Source of the DNA: Paenibacillus stellifer
Lineage (GTDB): Bacteria; Bacillota; Bacilli; Paenibacillales; Paenibacillaceae
Length of the DNA: 64,000 bases
Assembly: GCF_000758685.1 (NCBI RefSeq)
Contig: NZ_CP009286.1
Coordinates: forward strand, 278,501-342,500
Reading direction: 5' to 3'
The first letter of the stretch is position 1. Each line of letters starts with the position of its first letter. Under the pieces are notes generated by a model that saw only the letters and a program-made list of their open reading frames with translations, made no database searches and had not been told where the DNA came from. Of the stretch, positions 27,792 to 36,713 are shown in pieces. Both the position numbers and the translations under genes were made by a program.

Positions 27792-29007
27792 TGTCGCTCT
27801 TTTCTATGTATATCGAATTGTCTCGCGCTGTTACTTCCATCTGCCGATTCTGTTTATCTTCTTCTACAGACAGGATTTGTCTCTGCCTGTGATCGAGCTG
27901 ATGCTCGCGGCCTACGGCCTGGTCGTCATGCTGACCGCGAAATGGAACGTGAAGGCCATGCGCAGGATGGCGCAGCCGAAGGTCATCGCCCTCGGCGAGT
28001 GCCTGAAGGGGCTGGGGCTTGTGCTGCTGATCACGGCTCCGCATCCCGCCGTTCTTCTGGCTGGACAGATCGTCTGCGGACTTGGGTACAGTCTGGCAGC
28101 CGGAACGGACTCCAGCCTGCTGCGATCGCTCTTCGAGGAAGGGGATCAGGAGAAATACCGCAGAACCGAATCTTCGTCGGCGAGCTTCATGTTCCTGTCC
28201 GTTCTTCTGGCGGGGATTGTGGGAAGCGTCCTGATGGAGAGCGGCATGCGCATTCCCTTCTATCTGTCGATCGCAGCCAATGCCGTATCGGCTGCTGTCA
28301 TTCTCGGCATTCGGGAAGCCGGGTCGTCGGGGAGCCGGACTGCGCCGCGCGCAGAAGCAGCACAGGCAGCCAAGCCGGAGACGGGGGGCGCGGCAGCTCG
28401 GCCTGCTCTGGAGCTGACAAGCGGCCAACGGTTCTGGAGGAGATATTACTCTCTTGTCCGGGCCTTTACGCTGGCTCCCTTTGTCGGCTTTATCCCGTTC
28501 CTGCTGAACCGGACACTGAACATCGGGATGCTGCAATTCGGCCTTGTGCTCAGCCTGTTCACTCTGCTCGGCTTCGTATCGGCCCGATACGCCGTCCGCG
28601 TAGGAGCCGCCATCGGCGAGAACAAGCTTGTTATACTCACGACGGTACTGTCGCTTTCGTCTATGCTTCTGCTCGCTCTTTCTCCGCATATTGCCAGCGC
28701 GGCGCTGGCCGTAGCGGTTATGGGGCTCGCCTCGGGAGGGGCGAGGCCGCTGGCTGTCGGGCAGCTCAGCGGCCCGGGAATGAAGCCGGCTGAACGTACG
28801 GCCGTGCTGAGCTCCATGGAGCGGATGTACGGATTCTGGAACGCCTTCCTGCTCGTCGCGGGCGGGTTCGCGCTGGATGAGTTCGGCTTCCGCGTTCTGA
28901 TGCTCGGCTTGGCCGCAGGTTTCCTGCTGGTATCTGCAGTGTCCTATGTGATGCGCCGCACCGGTTCTTCGGCTCCGCACTCCGTATCCGGAGAACTGCC
29001 ATCTTAA
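27784..29007 (+). CDS. MFS transporter, third gene of the citrate synthase operon
   Basis: 407 aa, about 12 hydrophobic segments in two sets of six, separated by a charged, Ala-rich loop (TAPRAEAAQAAKPETGG, about 183-205). LAGQIVCGLGYSLAAGTDSSLLRSLFEEG resembles exporter-type MFS proteins with conserved Asp and Ser near span 5. ATG at 27784 lies inside the end of the YrdC-like gene. Likely exports the product of the two upstream enzymes, or imports its precursor; direction cannot be read from sequence. The substrate is unknown. Confidence 0.86.
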   Translation: MSNVALFYVYRIVSRCYFHLPILFIFFYRQDLSLPVIELMLAAYGLVVMLTAKWNVKAMRRMAQPKVIALGECLKGLGLVLLITAPHPAVLLAGQIVCGLGYSLAAGTDSSLLRSLFEEGDQEKYRRTESSSASFMFLSVLLAGIVGSVLMESGMRIPFYLSIAANAVSAAVILGIREAGSSGSRTAPRAEAAQAAKPETGGAAARPALELTSGQRFWRRYYSLVRAFTLAPFVGFIPFLLNRTLNIGMLQFGLVLSLFTLLGFVSARYAVRVGAAIGENKLVILTTVLSLSSMLLLALSPHIASAALAVAVMGLASGGARPLAVGQLSGPGMKPAERTAVLSSMERMYGFWNAFLLVAGGFALDEFGFRVLMLGLAAGFLLVSAVSYVMRRTGSSAPHSVSGELPS

Positions 29008-29024
29008 AATTCCGAGGAGAGATT

Positions 29025-29759
29025 ATGATGAATATTCGTTATCTGGGGCATTCCTGCTTTCTGGTCAGCCATGAATCCTATGCTGTCATTATCGACCCGT
29101 TCCTGTCGGGCAATCCGCTCGCGGCTGCGAAGCCGGAGGATATTAAGGTTGATGCCGTTCTGGTGACACACGGTCATATGGACCATATGATGGATGCCGC
29201 CGCTATCGCGCTCCGCTGCGGATGTCCGGTTATCGCGAATTATGAGGTGTGTCTCCACCTGTCTGAGCAGGGGGTGGCAACGGAAGCAATGCATATCGGG
29301 GGTACCCGTTCGTTCCCCTGGGGCACGGTTAAGCTTACGCAAGCCTTTCATGGCTCAGGCATCGAGCTTGAGGGAGGCGGGGTGAAGGAAGGCGGCATGC
29401 CGGCCGGAATCGTGCTCACGATGGGCGGCTTCACCTTCTACCATGCCGGGGATACGGCCCTGTTCGGCGACATGAAGCTGATCGGCGAACTGAACAGGCT
29501 CGATGCGGCGGCGCTGCCGATCGGCGATGTGTTCACAATGGGGCCGGACGACTCCCTCATTGCGGCGTCATGGCTGCAGGCGGGGGCATATATCCCTATG
29601 CATTATAATACCTTTCCGCCGATTATCCAGGACGCAGCCGCCTGGCTGAAGCGCCTGGAGAGCCAGGGACGGAAAGGAGCGGTCCTTGCACCCGGAGAGT
29701 CATGCAGACTGGGTGCGGGAGGACTCACCACTTTGAGCGGAAGCGCCACGGCTGAATAG
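29025..29759 (+). CDS. Metal-dependent hydrolase, UPF0173 (metallo-beta-lactamase fold)
   Basis: 244 aa. GAGGAGAG precedes ATGATG (29025 or 29028). Metallo-beta-lactamase fold: IRYLGHSCFLV, DPFLSGNP, metal motif THGHMDHMMDA, FYHAGDTALFGDM and late YIPMHYNTFP. The family (YtkL type) hydrolyses uncharacterised substrates. It lies 18 bp after the MFS gene, so it may be co-transcribed with the citrate synthase operon, though homologues are widespread and often unlinked. A GC-rich hairpin (29781-29802) follows the gene without a strong T-run. Confidence 0.9.
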   Translation: MMNIRYLGHSCFLVSHESYAVIIDPFLSGNPLAAAKPEDIKVDAVLVTHGHMDHMMDAAAIALRCGCPVIANYEVCLHLSEQGVATEAMHIGGTRSFPWGTVKLTQAFHGSGIELEGGGVKEGGMPAGIVLTMGGFTFYHAGDTALFGDMKLIGELNRLDAAALPIGDVFTMGPDDSLIAASWLQAGAYIPMHYNTFPPIIQDAAAWLKRLESQGRKGAVLAPGESCRLGAGGLTTLSGSATAE

Positions 29760-29962
29760 CATAGAACTGCAACAAGCCGGCCGGCGGAGCAATCCGCCGG
29801 CTTTGGTGCGCCCTCGGACAGGCGGACGTCCTCTATCAACCGGAAGCCGATGGCCGCATCGGAGGACTTACGGGTTGGCCGCCTGCATGGTAGTGGTTTT
29901 CTTTACCCCTGTTCATCGGGTATACTGGTTGAAAATGGTGTGTTGTATTCCGGAGGTTGTCC

Positions 29963-30748
29963 ATGCTGTCCATCGAGAAGCAGATTGTCTATCTGATTTC
30001 CTGTGCTGATGTGATTGAAGCGCAGGAGTTGGTCCGGCTGTATGAAGCGGACGGCCGGTCCGGACAGTACATCCGCAATGTGCTGGCCCGGCTGAAGAAG
30101 ATGGGGTACATTGAGTCCGCAGAGCGTTCGCGCTACCGCATTACCGAGGTCGGCAAGTCGTTCGTCCTTTCATTTAACCGGAAGCCGCAGCTGCCGGCGG
30201 CCGAGTGGGATCATAAATGGCAGATTGTCATGTTCGAATTTCCGGACGGTCTGAGGAGGCAGCGCCAAATGCTGGTCAATCACCTGCGCGACCTTGGCTT
30301 TGGGCGTCTGTATGATAGCGTCTACATATCTCCATGGGACCACTCGGATAATCTGGCGCAGTATGCGGCCGAGAATCGTCTGGCCTCCTGTCTGTCGGTC
30401 GCGTCGGGCTGCGCGGTCCCCGGCCTGGATGCTCCCGGCAGAGCGGGCGAAATCTGGCCGATCGGGGACATTCGCCTTATTTATGAAGAGAAGGAAGCCT
30501 GGTTCCGCCAAGAATTTCTGCCCAAGGCGGAGAATATACCGGCCGATGACCGCGGGGCGTTCCTGCTGTTTCTGGAAATCGGCAATGTCATCAGCGAAAT
30601 CGGCCTCCTTGATCCTGTCCTGCCTGCTTGTCTGCTCCCTGATTCCTGGAAGGGGAATGACCTGCTGAATGAGATGTTCGCTGCCATGCGCCGGATCGGC
30701 GAGGCGATTCACAGTGATTCGGTATACCGCAAATATGTGAACGTATAA
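29963..30748 (+). CDS. PaaX-family transcriptional regulator
   Basis: 261 aa. ATG at 29963 follows GGAGG at six bases; the TTG at 29957 is rejected. The N-terminal winged helix (SIEKQIVYLISCADVIEAQELVRLYEADGRSGQYIRNVLARLKKMGYIES) is followed by PaaX-like domains (WDHKWQIVMFEFPDGLRRQRQMLVNHLRDLGFGRLYDSVYISPWD). PaaX represses phenylacetate catabolism in Proteobacteria, but no paa genes are here, so the targets are unknown. It is a single gene between the UPF0173 and YebC-like genes. Confidence 0.82.
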   Translation: MLSIEKQIVYLISCADVIEAQELVRLYEADGRSGQYIRNVLARLKKMGYIESAERSRYRITEVGKSFVLSFNRKPQLPAAEWDHKWQIVMFEFPDGLRRQRQMLVNHLRDLGFGRLYDSVYISPWDHSDNLAQYAAENRLASCLSVASGCAVPGLDAPGRAGEIWPIGDIRLIYEEKEAWFRQEFLPKAENIPADDRGAFLLFLEIGNVISEIGLLDPVLPACLLPDSWKGNDLLNEMFAAMRRIGEAIHSDSVYRKYVNV

Positions 30749-30866
30749 GGGGAAAAGTCGGACGATTTGCCCGGCTCCCCCTTTAATAGATATAATGACA
30801 GGAGTATAATATATAGGACTGCGTTTAATTTTTGGTAATCATATCAGTTGAAAGAGAGCGATACGT

Positions 30867-31586
30867 ATGGGCCGCAAGTGGAACAATATTAAAGAGAAGA
30901 AAGCGTCGAAGGACGCCAACACAAGTCGTATATATGCAAGATTTGGCCGTGAAATTTATGTGGTGGCCAAGCAGGGAGAGCCGGACCCGGAATCGAACCG
31001 TGCGCTGAGGGTCGTGCTGGAACGCGCGAAGACCTATAACGTGCCGAAGGCGATTATCGACCGCGCGCTGGAGAAGGCGAAGGGGGGCTCCGACGAGACC
31101 TATGACGAGCTTCGTTATGAGGGCTTCGGCCCGAACGGCTCGATGATCATCGTCGACGCCCTGACGAACAACGTCAACCGCACCGCCTCCGAAGTCCGTG
31201 CCGCGTTCAGCAAGAACGGCGGCAGCCTTGGCGTCAGCGGCTCGGTCTCCTATATGTTCGACTCCACGGCCGTTATCGGCCTGGTTGGCAAGAGCGCCGA
31301 TGAAGTGCTGGAAATTCTGATGGAAGGAGACGTTGACGCGCGCGACATCCTCGAAGAGGATGAAGCTGTCATCGTCTATGCCGAGCCGGAGCAGTTCCAT
31401 GCAGTGCAGGAAGCGCTGAAGAATGCGGGCGTCACCGAATTTACGGTGGCTGAACTGTCGATGCTTCCGCAGAACTATGTGACGCTGCCGGAAGATTCCG
31501 TTGCCCAGTTCGAGAAGCTGATCGATGTGCTGGAGGATCTGGAAGACGTGCAGCAGGTGTATCACAACGTCGATTCCGAAGACTAA
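30867..31586 (+). CDS. YebC/PmpR-family protein (YeeI-like)
   Basis: 239 aa, standard length. Starts [43 protein letters not shown], the YeeN/YeeI branch of the family (the general YebC begins with HSKW). The three-domain pattern is complete: [32 protein letters not shown], then GSVSYMFD, then [23 protein letters not shown]. YebC proteins act as transcription regulators or ribosome-associated factors easing proline-rich translation; the exact role of this branch is unknown. Followed by a clear terminator. Confidence 0.93.
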   Translation: MGRKWNNIKEKKASKDANTSRIYARFGREIYVVAKQGEPDPESNRALRVVLERAKTYNVPKAIIDRALEKAKGGSDETYDELRYEGFGPNGSMIIVDALTNNVNRTASEVRAAFSKNGGSLGVSGSVSYMFDSTAVIGLVGKSADEVLEILMEGDVDARDILEEDEAVIVYAEPEQFHAVQEALKNAGVTEFTVAELSMLPQNYVTLPEDSVAQFEKLIDVLEDLEDVQQVYHNVDSED

Positions 31587-31644
31587 ACAGCCAGCCGTTC
31601 ACCGTCTTGCGGGCGCGGCGGAACAGGGGACTAGCGCATACTCA

Positions 31645-31679
31645 AGAACCGTTCGGGAATACCCGACGGTTCTTTTTTT
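31645..31679 (+). terminator. Intrinsic terminator after the YebC-like gene
   Basis: AGAACCGTTCGGG and CCCGACGGTTCT pair with one bulge around AATA, followed by TTTTTTT. Confidence 0.85.
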
Positions 31680-31744
31680 AGCAGTAACATTTAGCCGATG
31701 GCTCCGTAACCTCTTGCTTTCATGCCGTTGTGCTCTCCGCTGTG

Positions 31745-32455
31745 CTACTTGTGATCTGCCGAGCGCCACCAGGCCCAGGTCGCTGCCAGGCCAGCCGTAC
31801 CGGCTATAACGGGAATCATGTAACTCACCGCATTTAGCGGGAACGCCGAGATGCTGCTTCCGGCTAGCTGAAGTGCCGGTATAGACCAGGGCAGATAAGC
31901 TCCCAGTGGCGTCGAGCCTGCAATCAAAGCGACCATAAGAGTGGTGAAAGCGAACCCGATCGGCATCAGATAACCGCGTGATGCGCTTGCGATGAAGGCG
32001 ACAGGACCGCACAGCACCACATGAAGACAGACTGCAATTAATAGCTGGATCAAATAATGCTTCACCTCGACCGTCGAGAAGCCTTGCATGCCCGCGATGA
32101 ATCCGGTCATTATAGCGAAACCGAAAGTAATCAGGGCAAGAATGAAGCAGCAGGAAGCGGCAACTGCCGACTTGGCCATCACAATCGTCCCGCGCGAGAC
32201 GGGAAGGGCCAGCAAATCCTTGAAGGTCCGATCACTGTATTCGCGTCCGAACGTCCAGCTCACGACCGCGCCAAAGCCGATGATCCCGAACACGCTGCTG
32301 AACATAAAGACAACATTTTGCAGATAGACCGTCCAATCACTCTCACCTGCGCGAATAACAGTCACGAACAGAAAGAATGCCAGAATGCCAATGAAGACAT
32401 AGGAACGATATAATTTGGTGTTTTCCACGCGGATTGCCGCAAGCCAGGACATCAT
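31745..32455 (-). CDS. ABC-2 type transporter permease
   Basis: 236 aa if started at the ATG at 32455, which overlaps the ATPase stop as ATGA. A frame three codons longer also exists. Six hydrophobic segments and an ABC-2 pattern: WTFGREYSDRTFKDLLALPVSRGTIVMAKS is the typical cytoplasmic loop. Partner of the ATPase encoded immediately upstream. Such pairs export antimicrobial peptides, drugs or lipids. It is controlled with the ATPase by the adjacent TetR regulator, so a toxic or signalling compound is probably both substrate and inducer. Confidence 0.87.
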   Translation of the reverse strand: MMSWLAAIRVENTKLYRSYVFIGILAFFLFVTVIRAGESDWTVYLQNVVFMFSSVFGIIGFGAVVSWTFGREYSDRTFKDLLALPVSRGTIVMAKSAVAASCCFILALITFGFAIMTGFIAGMQGFSTVEVKHYLIQLLIAVCLHVVLCGPVAFIASASRGYLMPIGFAFTTLMVALIAGSTPLGAYLPWSIPALQLAGSSISAFPLNAVSYMIPVIAGTAGLAATWAWWRSADHK

Positions 32456-33381
32456 GCCTCCCATGCTCCTTTCGCACCGATTGTTTTTAGAAAATAGGAC
32501 TCCAGCTCTTCTTCCTCCACTTTGAGCATGGATACCGGATGGCCCGAGTCGGCCAGCAGCTTCGATACAGCTTCCGGATGGCGTACAGCTAGCTCGTCAT
32601 ATACCTCCAGCCATCCGCCCTCACCGATTTGTGCGCGATAACCGTTCTCCTTGAGCGTGGAAAGGGCGGAGGCTGTTTGATCACATACCCCGATATACAG
32701 CCGTTTTTGGCGAATGTCCTCGAATTCCTTCGTCGTCAATTCCTGAAGGAGTGCGCCTTGATGAATAATGCCGATCCTTGAAGCCATCTTCGCAATTTCC
32801 TCCAGAATGTGGCTGGAAATGAAGACCGTAATCCCTTGCTGAGCGGCGAGGTGGATAAGCAATTCCCGGATTTCGACAATACCCGCCGGATCAAGCGCAT
32901 TGGTCGGCTCATCCAGAATCAGGATATCCGGATCATGCATGAGAGCCTTGGCCAACCCCAGCTTTTGCATGTTGCCCAAGGATAGATTTTTGGCTTTGAT
33001 ATCCGCCATGGGACTCAGGCGAAGCTTCTCCATAACGGATTCGACGGCTCTGCGCTCCGGGATTCGACGCATTCTTGCGAACAGCCGCAGGTTCTCCCTC
33101 ACTGTAAAATCGGGGTACGCGGCAGGAGCCTCTACCATATAGCCAACCCGGTTCCAGAGCTGCTTTCCCCCTTCGGCAAGCCGCTGCCCGAGCAGATACA
33201 CCTCACCGGATGTGGGCTTGATCATTCCGAGCAGGGAGCGGATTGTCGTTGTTTTACCCGCGCCGTTCAGTCCCAGGAATCCGTAGATTTCCCCTTGGCT
33301 AACCGATAATGATACTTCGTCAACGACGGTTCTGTTTCCATAGCGTTTGGTCAGGCGCTCCGTCCGGATCATTTCCTTCAT
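32452..33381 (-). CDS. ABC-2 type transporter ATPase (CcmA/BcrA-like)
   Basis: 309 aa. ATG follows GGGAGAG at about seven bases. Walker A GLNGAGKTTTIRSLLG, signature LSLGNMQKLGLAKALM (LSLGN in place of LSGGQ), Walker B ILILDEPTNALDP and SSHILEEI. The C-terminal extension of about 90 residues is usual for the BcrA-type self-resistance and drug-export group. Forms a two-gene unit with the permease. An AACGATCGTT operator lies 47 bp upstream, identical to one in front of the TetR gene. Confidence 0.9.
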   Translation of the reverse strand: MKEMIRTERLTKRYGNRTVVDEVSLSVSQGEIYGFLGLNGAGKTTTIRSLLGMIKPTSGEVYLLGQRLAEGGKQLWNRVGYMVEAPAAYPDFTVRENLRLFARMRRIPERRAVESVMEKLRLSPMADIKAKNLSLGNMQKLGLAKALMHDPDILILDEPTNALDPAGIVEIRELLIHLAAQQGITVFISSHILEEIAKMASRIGIIHQGALLQELTTKEFEDIRQKRLYIGVCDQTASALSTLKENGYRAQIGEGGWLEVYDELAVRHPEAVSKLLADSGHPVSMLKVEEEELESYFLKTIGAKGAWEA

Positions 33382-33427
33382 GCTGCAGCTCTCCCTTTCT
33401 TGTTGAATTCAAAGATTTAACTTACCG

Positions 33428-33437
33428 AACGATCGTT
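33428..33437. promoter_or_regulatory. TetR operator, site 1
   Basis: AACGATCGTT palindrome within AACGATCGTTGAGTTAA, in the promoter region of the ABC ATPase gene. The same extended sequence (AACGATCGTTGAGTAA) recurs upstream of the neighbouring tetR gene. Confidence 0.75.
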
Positions 33438-33457
33438 GAGTTAAATTCTTAAAAAAA

Positions 33458-34084
33458 TTACTTGGACCACAATTGGACATAAAAATCAGCAATTCGCTTC
33501 ATTTCCGCATGCGGCATGACCCGTCCGTTGATCATTTCTTGAACGATAAGGACCACGACATGGGACAAAAATTGGGAGGCGGCCATTTCAAAATCCATAG
33601 GGCGCAGCTGCTCCCGGGAGGCAAGCTCCATTAAGCAGGCGGACATGGTACGGAACGGCTGTCTGGTGAGCGACTCCAGAGCCTCTTTTTGCTCATGATC
33701 CAGCAAGCTGCGTTCCCGGATCAGAATCTGGAAATACTGCTGGTCCTTCATCAGCCGTCCGGCAATCCCATCGATCAGGTCCAGAAGGATCCGATCAAGC
33801 GGCCCGCCATCATCAAACGCCTCGCCGAACAACGCTACGAAGCTGGAAATTCTCTCTTCCTGGGCGCTTTGGAGAACGGATTTCAGTATTTCGAGCTTTC
33901 CTCCGGGGAAATAATGATAGGTCAAAGCTTCCGCCATGCCGATTTCTTTATTTAATTCACGCATGGAGGTCGCGTGGTAGCCTTTCTCCGCGAACAAACG
34001 CTTGGCGATTTCAAGGATTTGCTGCTTTCGCTCTGCAGCTTGCATATCCCGGTTGGTCATTCTTTTGCTTCTTGGTTCAGACAC
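33458..34084 (-). CDS. TetR-family repressor of the adjacent ABC exporter
   Basis: 208 aa from a GTG at 34084, nine bases after GTGAGG; the longer frame (to 34147) would put the operator inside the gene and is rejected. ATG at 34060 is another option. The N-terminal HTH is ERKQQILEIAKRLFAEKGYHATSMRELNKEIGMAEALTYHYFPGGKLEIL; the rest is the ligand-binding helical domain. It probably represses both itself and the ABC pair through two identical operators and is released by the exported compound. The ligand is unknown. Confidence 0.88.
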   Translation of the reverse strand: MSEPRSKRMTNRDMQAAERKQQILEIAKRLFAEKGYHATSMRELNKEIGMAEALTYHYFPGGKLEILKSVLQSAQEERISSFVALFGEAFDDGGPLDRILLDLIDGIAGRLMKDQQYFQILIRERSLLDHEQKEALESLTRQPFRTMSACLMELASREQLRPMDFEMAASQFLSHVVVLIVQEMINGRVMPHAEMKRIADFYVQLWSK

Positions 34085-34107
34085 AGCAAGCATCCTCACT
34101 TTCACTA

Positions 34108-34117
34108 AACGATCGTT
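34108..34117. promoter_or_regulatory. TetR operator, site 2
   Basis: AACGATCGTT palindrome, followed by GAGTAA as at site 1, 24 bp upstream of the chosen tetR start. It supports autoregulation. Confidence 0.75.
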
Positions 34118-34223
34118 GAGTAAATAATAGTGCTTCCTGAGGCCCAAGTCAAATCACATCTCCGTGGGGTGAGCAAGCCGGAGAACGGGGGCGCCGGTAA
34201 CCCTGATTTCTGCTGATCCCAAA

Positions 34224-34292
34224 ACAAGCCCCGCTGCTTCCAGCTCCCAATTGTGGCACTACCCAATTGTGGAGGAACGCGGCGGGGCTTGT
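34224..34292 (-). terminator. Terminator of the uridine kinase gene, with an internal direct repeat
   Basis: ACAAGCCCCGC (34224-34234) pairs with GCGGGGCTTGT (34282-34292). The 47-nt loop contains CCCAATTGTGG twice (from about 34247 and 34261), so the hairpin may refold. The T-run is weak. Confidence 0.6.
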
Positions 34293-34351
34293 ATGCAGCA
34301 GGCGATATTCGCAGATGCCGTTCATTGGAGGCGTGCTGCCCGTGCTGCTGC

Positions 34352-34987
34352 TTAGGCGCCTGTCCACTTCTCGCCGGTCAAGTATTTCTCTGTCAGAACG
34401 GCGAGAAGCTGGATGCCGACTTCATTATGTCCGCCTTCCGGAATAATGAGATCGGCGTATTTCTTGGAGGGCTCGATGAACGCTTCATGCATCGGCTTGA
34501 CTGTCGTCAAATACTGCTGGTGGATCGACTGGATTGTGCGGCCGCGCTCCTCGATATCCCGCAGCACTCTGCGGAGAATGCGGACATCGGGATCGGTGTC
34601 GACGAACACCTTGATGTCGAGATGCTGCCGCAGATTCTCGTCGGACAGCACATGCAGCCCCTCGATAATGATGATATGATTAGGCCGGAGCAGGGTTGTT
34701 TCGGTGGTGGAGCGGGCGTGGACCGTGAAATCATAGACCGGCGCATGGGCGGCCTGTCCCGATTTGAGCTGCTTCAAATGCTCGATCAGAAGCTCATTGT
34801 CGAATGCGAAGGGGTGATCGTAATTGATTGCTCCGCGTTCGGCCATACTGAGATGCGAATGATCCTTATAGTAATTATCCTGTGAGATGAACGTGACTTC
34901 TTCACCGGCCCCTAGCCGTTCGATTACCGACCTTGCGACCGTTGTTTTGCCGGACCCTGTTCCGCCGGCGATCCCAATAATAAGCAT
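34352..34987 (-). CDS. udk: Uridine kinase
   Basis: 211 aa, full length. Phosphorylates uridine and cytidine to the monophosphates in pyrimidine salvage, in the cytoplasm. P-loop GIAGGTGSGKTTVA at the N-terminus, FISQDNYYKDHS, NYDHPFAFD, PVYDFTVHAR, IIIIEGLHVL and FVDTDPDVRILRRVLRDIEERGR are all family signatures. GGGAGG lies upstream of the ATG. Monocistronic with its own terminator. Confidence 0.96.
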   Translation of the reverse strand: MLIIGIAGGTGSGKTTVARSVIERLGAGEEVTFISQDNYYKDHSHLSMAERGAINYDHPFAFDNELLIEHLKQLKSGQAAHAPVYDFTVHARSTTETTLLRPNHIIIIEGLHVLSDENLRQHLDIKVFVDTDPDVRILRRVLRDIEERGRTIQSIHQQYLTTVKPMHEAFIEPSKKYADLIIPEGGHNEVGIQLLAVLTEKYLTGEKWTGA

Positions 34988-35171
34988 GGCGTATTAATAA
35001 ACCTCCCTAAGACTTTCCCTTAGCCAATTCCAGTATTGTAGCACAGCGGCCCCGAATTTTCATCTATGAGCTTTACCGTCCCGCAGCCATAAAGCATGTT
35101 ATATACTAGTAACATCGGCATGTGCGCGGATAAGCGCTTCAATGCCATAACTGACGGAAGGATGATTCTCT

Positions 35172-35510
35172 GTGAACGAAAAAGTAATCTTTTTGACAAC
35201 CGATACAATGGGAACGGGAGGCAGCCGGCTCGGCGAACAGCTGCTTGAGACCTATTTCACCCTGCTGAAGCAGCAGGAAACGCTGCCGGCCGCGATTTTT
35301 TGCGTGAACCGGGGCGTGCTGGCGCTGACAGGCAAATCGATGGCTTCTCTGCATCTGAAGGAAATTCAGGAACGGGGCGTTCCCGTGCTGGCCTGCTCCA
35401 CTTGCGTCAACTATTATGGCGTGGGCGATCAGCTCTATGCGGGTGAAGTGTCCAGCATGGGGCATTTTATCGAGCTGTCGGCGAAGTATGAAGTGGTGAC
35501 CTTGTCATGA
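35172..35510 (+). CDS. DsrE/YedF-like small protein
   Basis: 112 aa. GTG start with GGAAGG about ten bases upstream. DsrE-like fold: VIFLTTDTMGTGGSRLGEQLLETYFTLLKQQ, then AIFCVNRGVLAL and LKEIQERGVPVLACSTCVNYYGV. The CSTC pair is at the position of the family's reactive cysteine(s). It resembles the C-terminal domain of YedF, linked to sulfur or selenium relay. Its stop overlaps the start of the PLP-lyase gene (ATGA), so the two are translated together; a persulfide-handling role with the lyase is a reasonable but unproven guess. Confidence 0.82.
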   Translation: MNEKVIFLTTDTMGTGGSRLGEQLLETYFTLLKQQETLPAAIFCVNRGVLALTGKSMASLHLKEIQERGVPVLACSTCVNYYGVGDQLYAGEVSSMGHFIELSAKYEVVTLS

Positions 35511-36601
35511 CAAGCCCGAATCCGCTTCTGGAAGCGTTCAATCGGGCGGAATATGCCCTGGGCGGTCATGGAAGACGGAATGTGCAGATGCTGAAGAACG
35601 CGCTGGAAGCCTGGGATGGCGGATTGGACAGCGACGTATACGGCTCGGGGAAGCTGATTGAAGATTTTCAGAATAAAATGGCCGGTGTTCTCGGCAAGGA
35701 AGCGGCCGTGTTCTTCCCCAGCGGCACTATGGCGCAGCAGATTGCGCTGCGGATCTGGTGTGACCGCCAAGGCGTCAAGAAAGTTGCCTATCACCCGCTG
35801 TGCCATCTGGAAATTCACGAGCAGCGGGGGCTTCACGAGCTGCACGGCATTGAGCCGGTGTTGCTTGGCGGCCAAGACCGGCTGATTACCCTGGATGATG
35901 TCCGGGCGCTGGACGAGTCGATATCCTGCCTGCTCCTGGAGCTGCCCCAGCGGGAAATCGGGGGCCAGCTTCCGGATTACAGCGAGCTTGAAGCGATTTC
36001 TGCTTACTGCCGCGGGCGCGGAATCGCTCTGCATCTCGACGGAGCAAGACTGTTCGAGGTGCTGCCCTATTACCGGAAGACCGCAGCTGAGGTGTGCGCC
36101 CTGTTCGACAGCGTCTATATTTCCTTCTACAAGGGGATTGGCGGAATTGCCGGAGCGATTCTGGCAGGAGACGCCGGGCTGACGGAGGAATCGAAGATTT
36201 GGAAAAGAAGACATGGCGGCGACCTCATCAGCTTGTATCCGTATATTCTCTCGGCCGATTATTACTTTGAAGAGAGATTACCTAACATGAAAAGGTACTA
36301 CGAGGGGGCTCGGGAGCTCGCGGGTTTATTTCACAAATGCAAGGGTGTGACCACGCTTCCAGAGACTCCGGTGTCCAACATGTTCCATGTGCATTTTGGC
36401 CTGTCCAAGCAGGCGGTGGAGCCTCTCTTGATCGGGCTGTATGAAGAGACAGGCCTTGGTATTACGCATTATTTGCGGGAAAACGGCGAGAATTCCTGTT
36501 ATTTCGAGGTCAGTATCGGTGACCGTTACGAAGGGATTCCGAAGGACAAATTGGCTTCGTCATTCTCGCTTCTGAACGACCGGCTAACCGCCGCATTGTG
36601 A
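35507..36601 (+). CDS. PLP-dependent beta-eliminating lyase / threonine aldolase-family protein
   Basis: 364 aa, fold type I aminotransferase superfamily. PSGTMAQQIALRIWCDRQG sits at the cofactor phosphate site; HLDGARLFEV supplies the Asp contacting the pyridine nitrogen. The Schiff-base Lys is in VYISFYKGIGGIAGAIL. This belongs to the threonine aldolase/beta-eliminating group, which cleaves L-threonine or eliminates at C-beta. Coupled (ATGA) to the DsrE-like gene. No promoter lies between them. The natural substrate is uncertain. Confidence 0.85.
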   Translation: MTSPNPLLEAFNRAEYALGGHGRRNVQMLKNALEAWDGGLDSDVYGSGKLIEDFQNKMAGVLGKEAAVFFPSGTMAQQIALRIWCDRQGVKKVAYHPLCHLEIHEQRGLHELHGIEPVLLGGQDRLITLDDVRALDESISCLLLELPQREIGGQLPDYSELEAISAYCRGRGIALHLDGARLFEVLPYYRKTAAEVCALFDSVYISFYKGIGGIAGAILAGDAGLTEESKIWKRRHGGDLISLYPYILSADYYFEERLPNMKRYYEGARELAGLFHKCKGVTTLPETPVSNMFHVHFGLSKQAVEPLLIGLYEETGLGITHYLRENGENSCYFEVSIGDRYEGIPKDKLASSFSLLNDRLTAAL

Positions 36602-36713
36602 TAAAACACAATCATGGCAGATAAAGTTTTGAGATTTCACCAAAAGGAAAAGCCGCAGGGTATGTTATCATTCTTCACATAAGAGACATCCACAAAGACA
36701 GGAGATGTGTAGA

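Noticed and set aside
30867..31586. RuvC-associated YebC locus
   Set aside because: The sequence is of the YeeI/YeeN branch and no ruv genes are adjacent.
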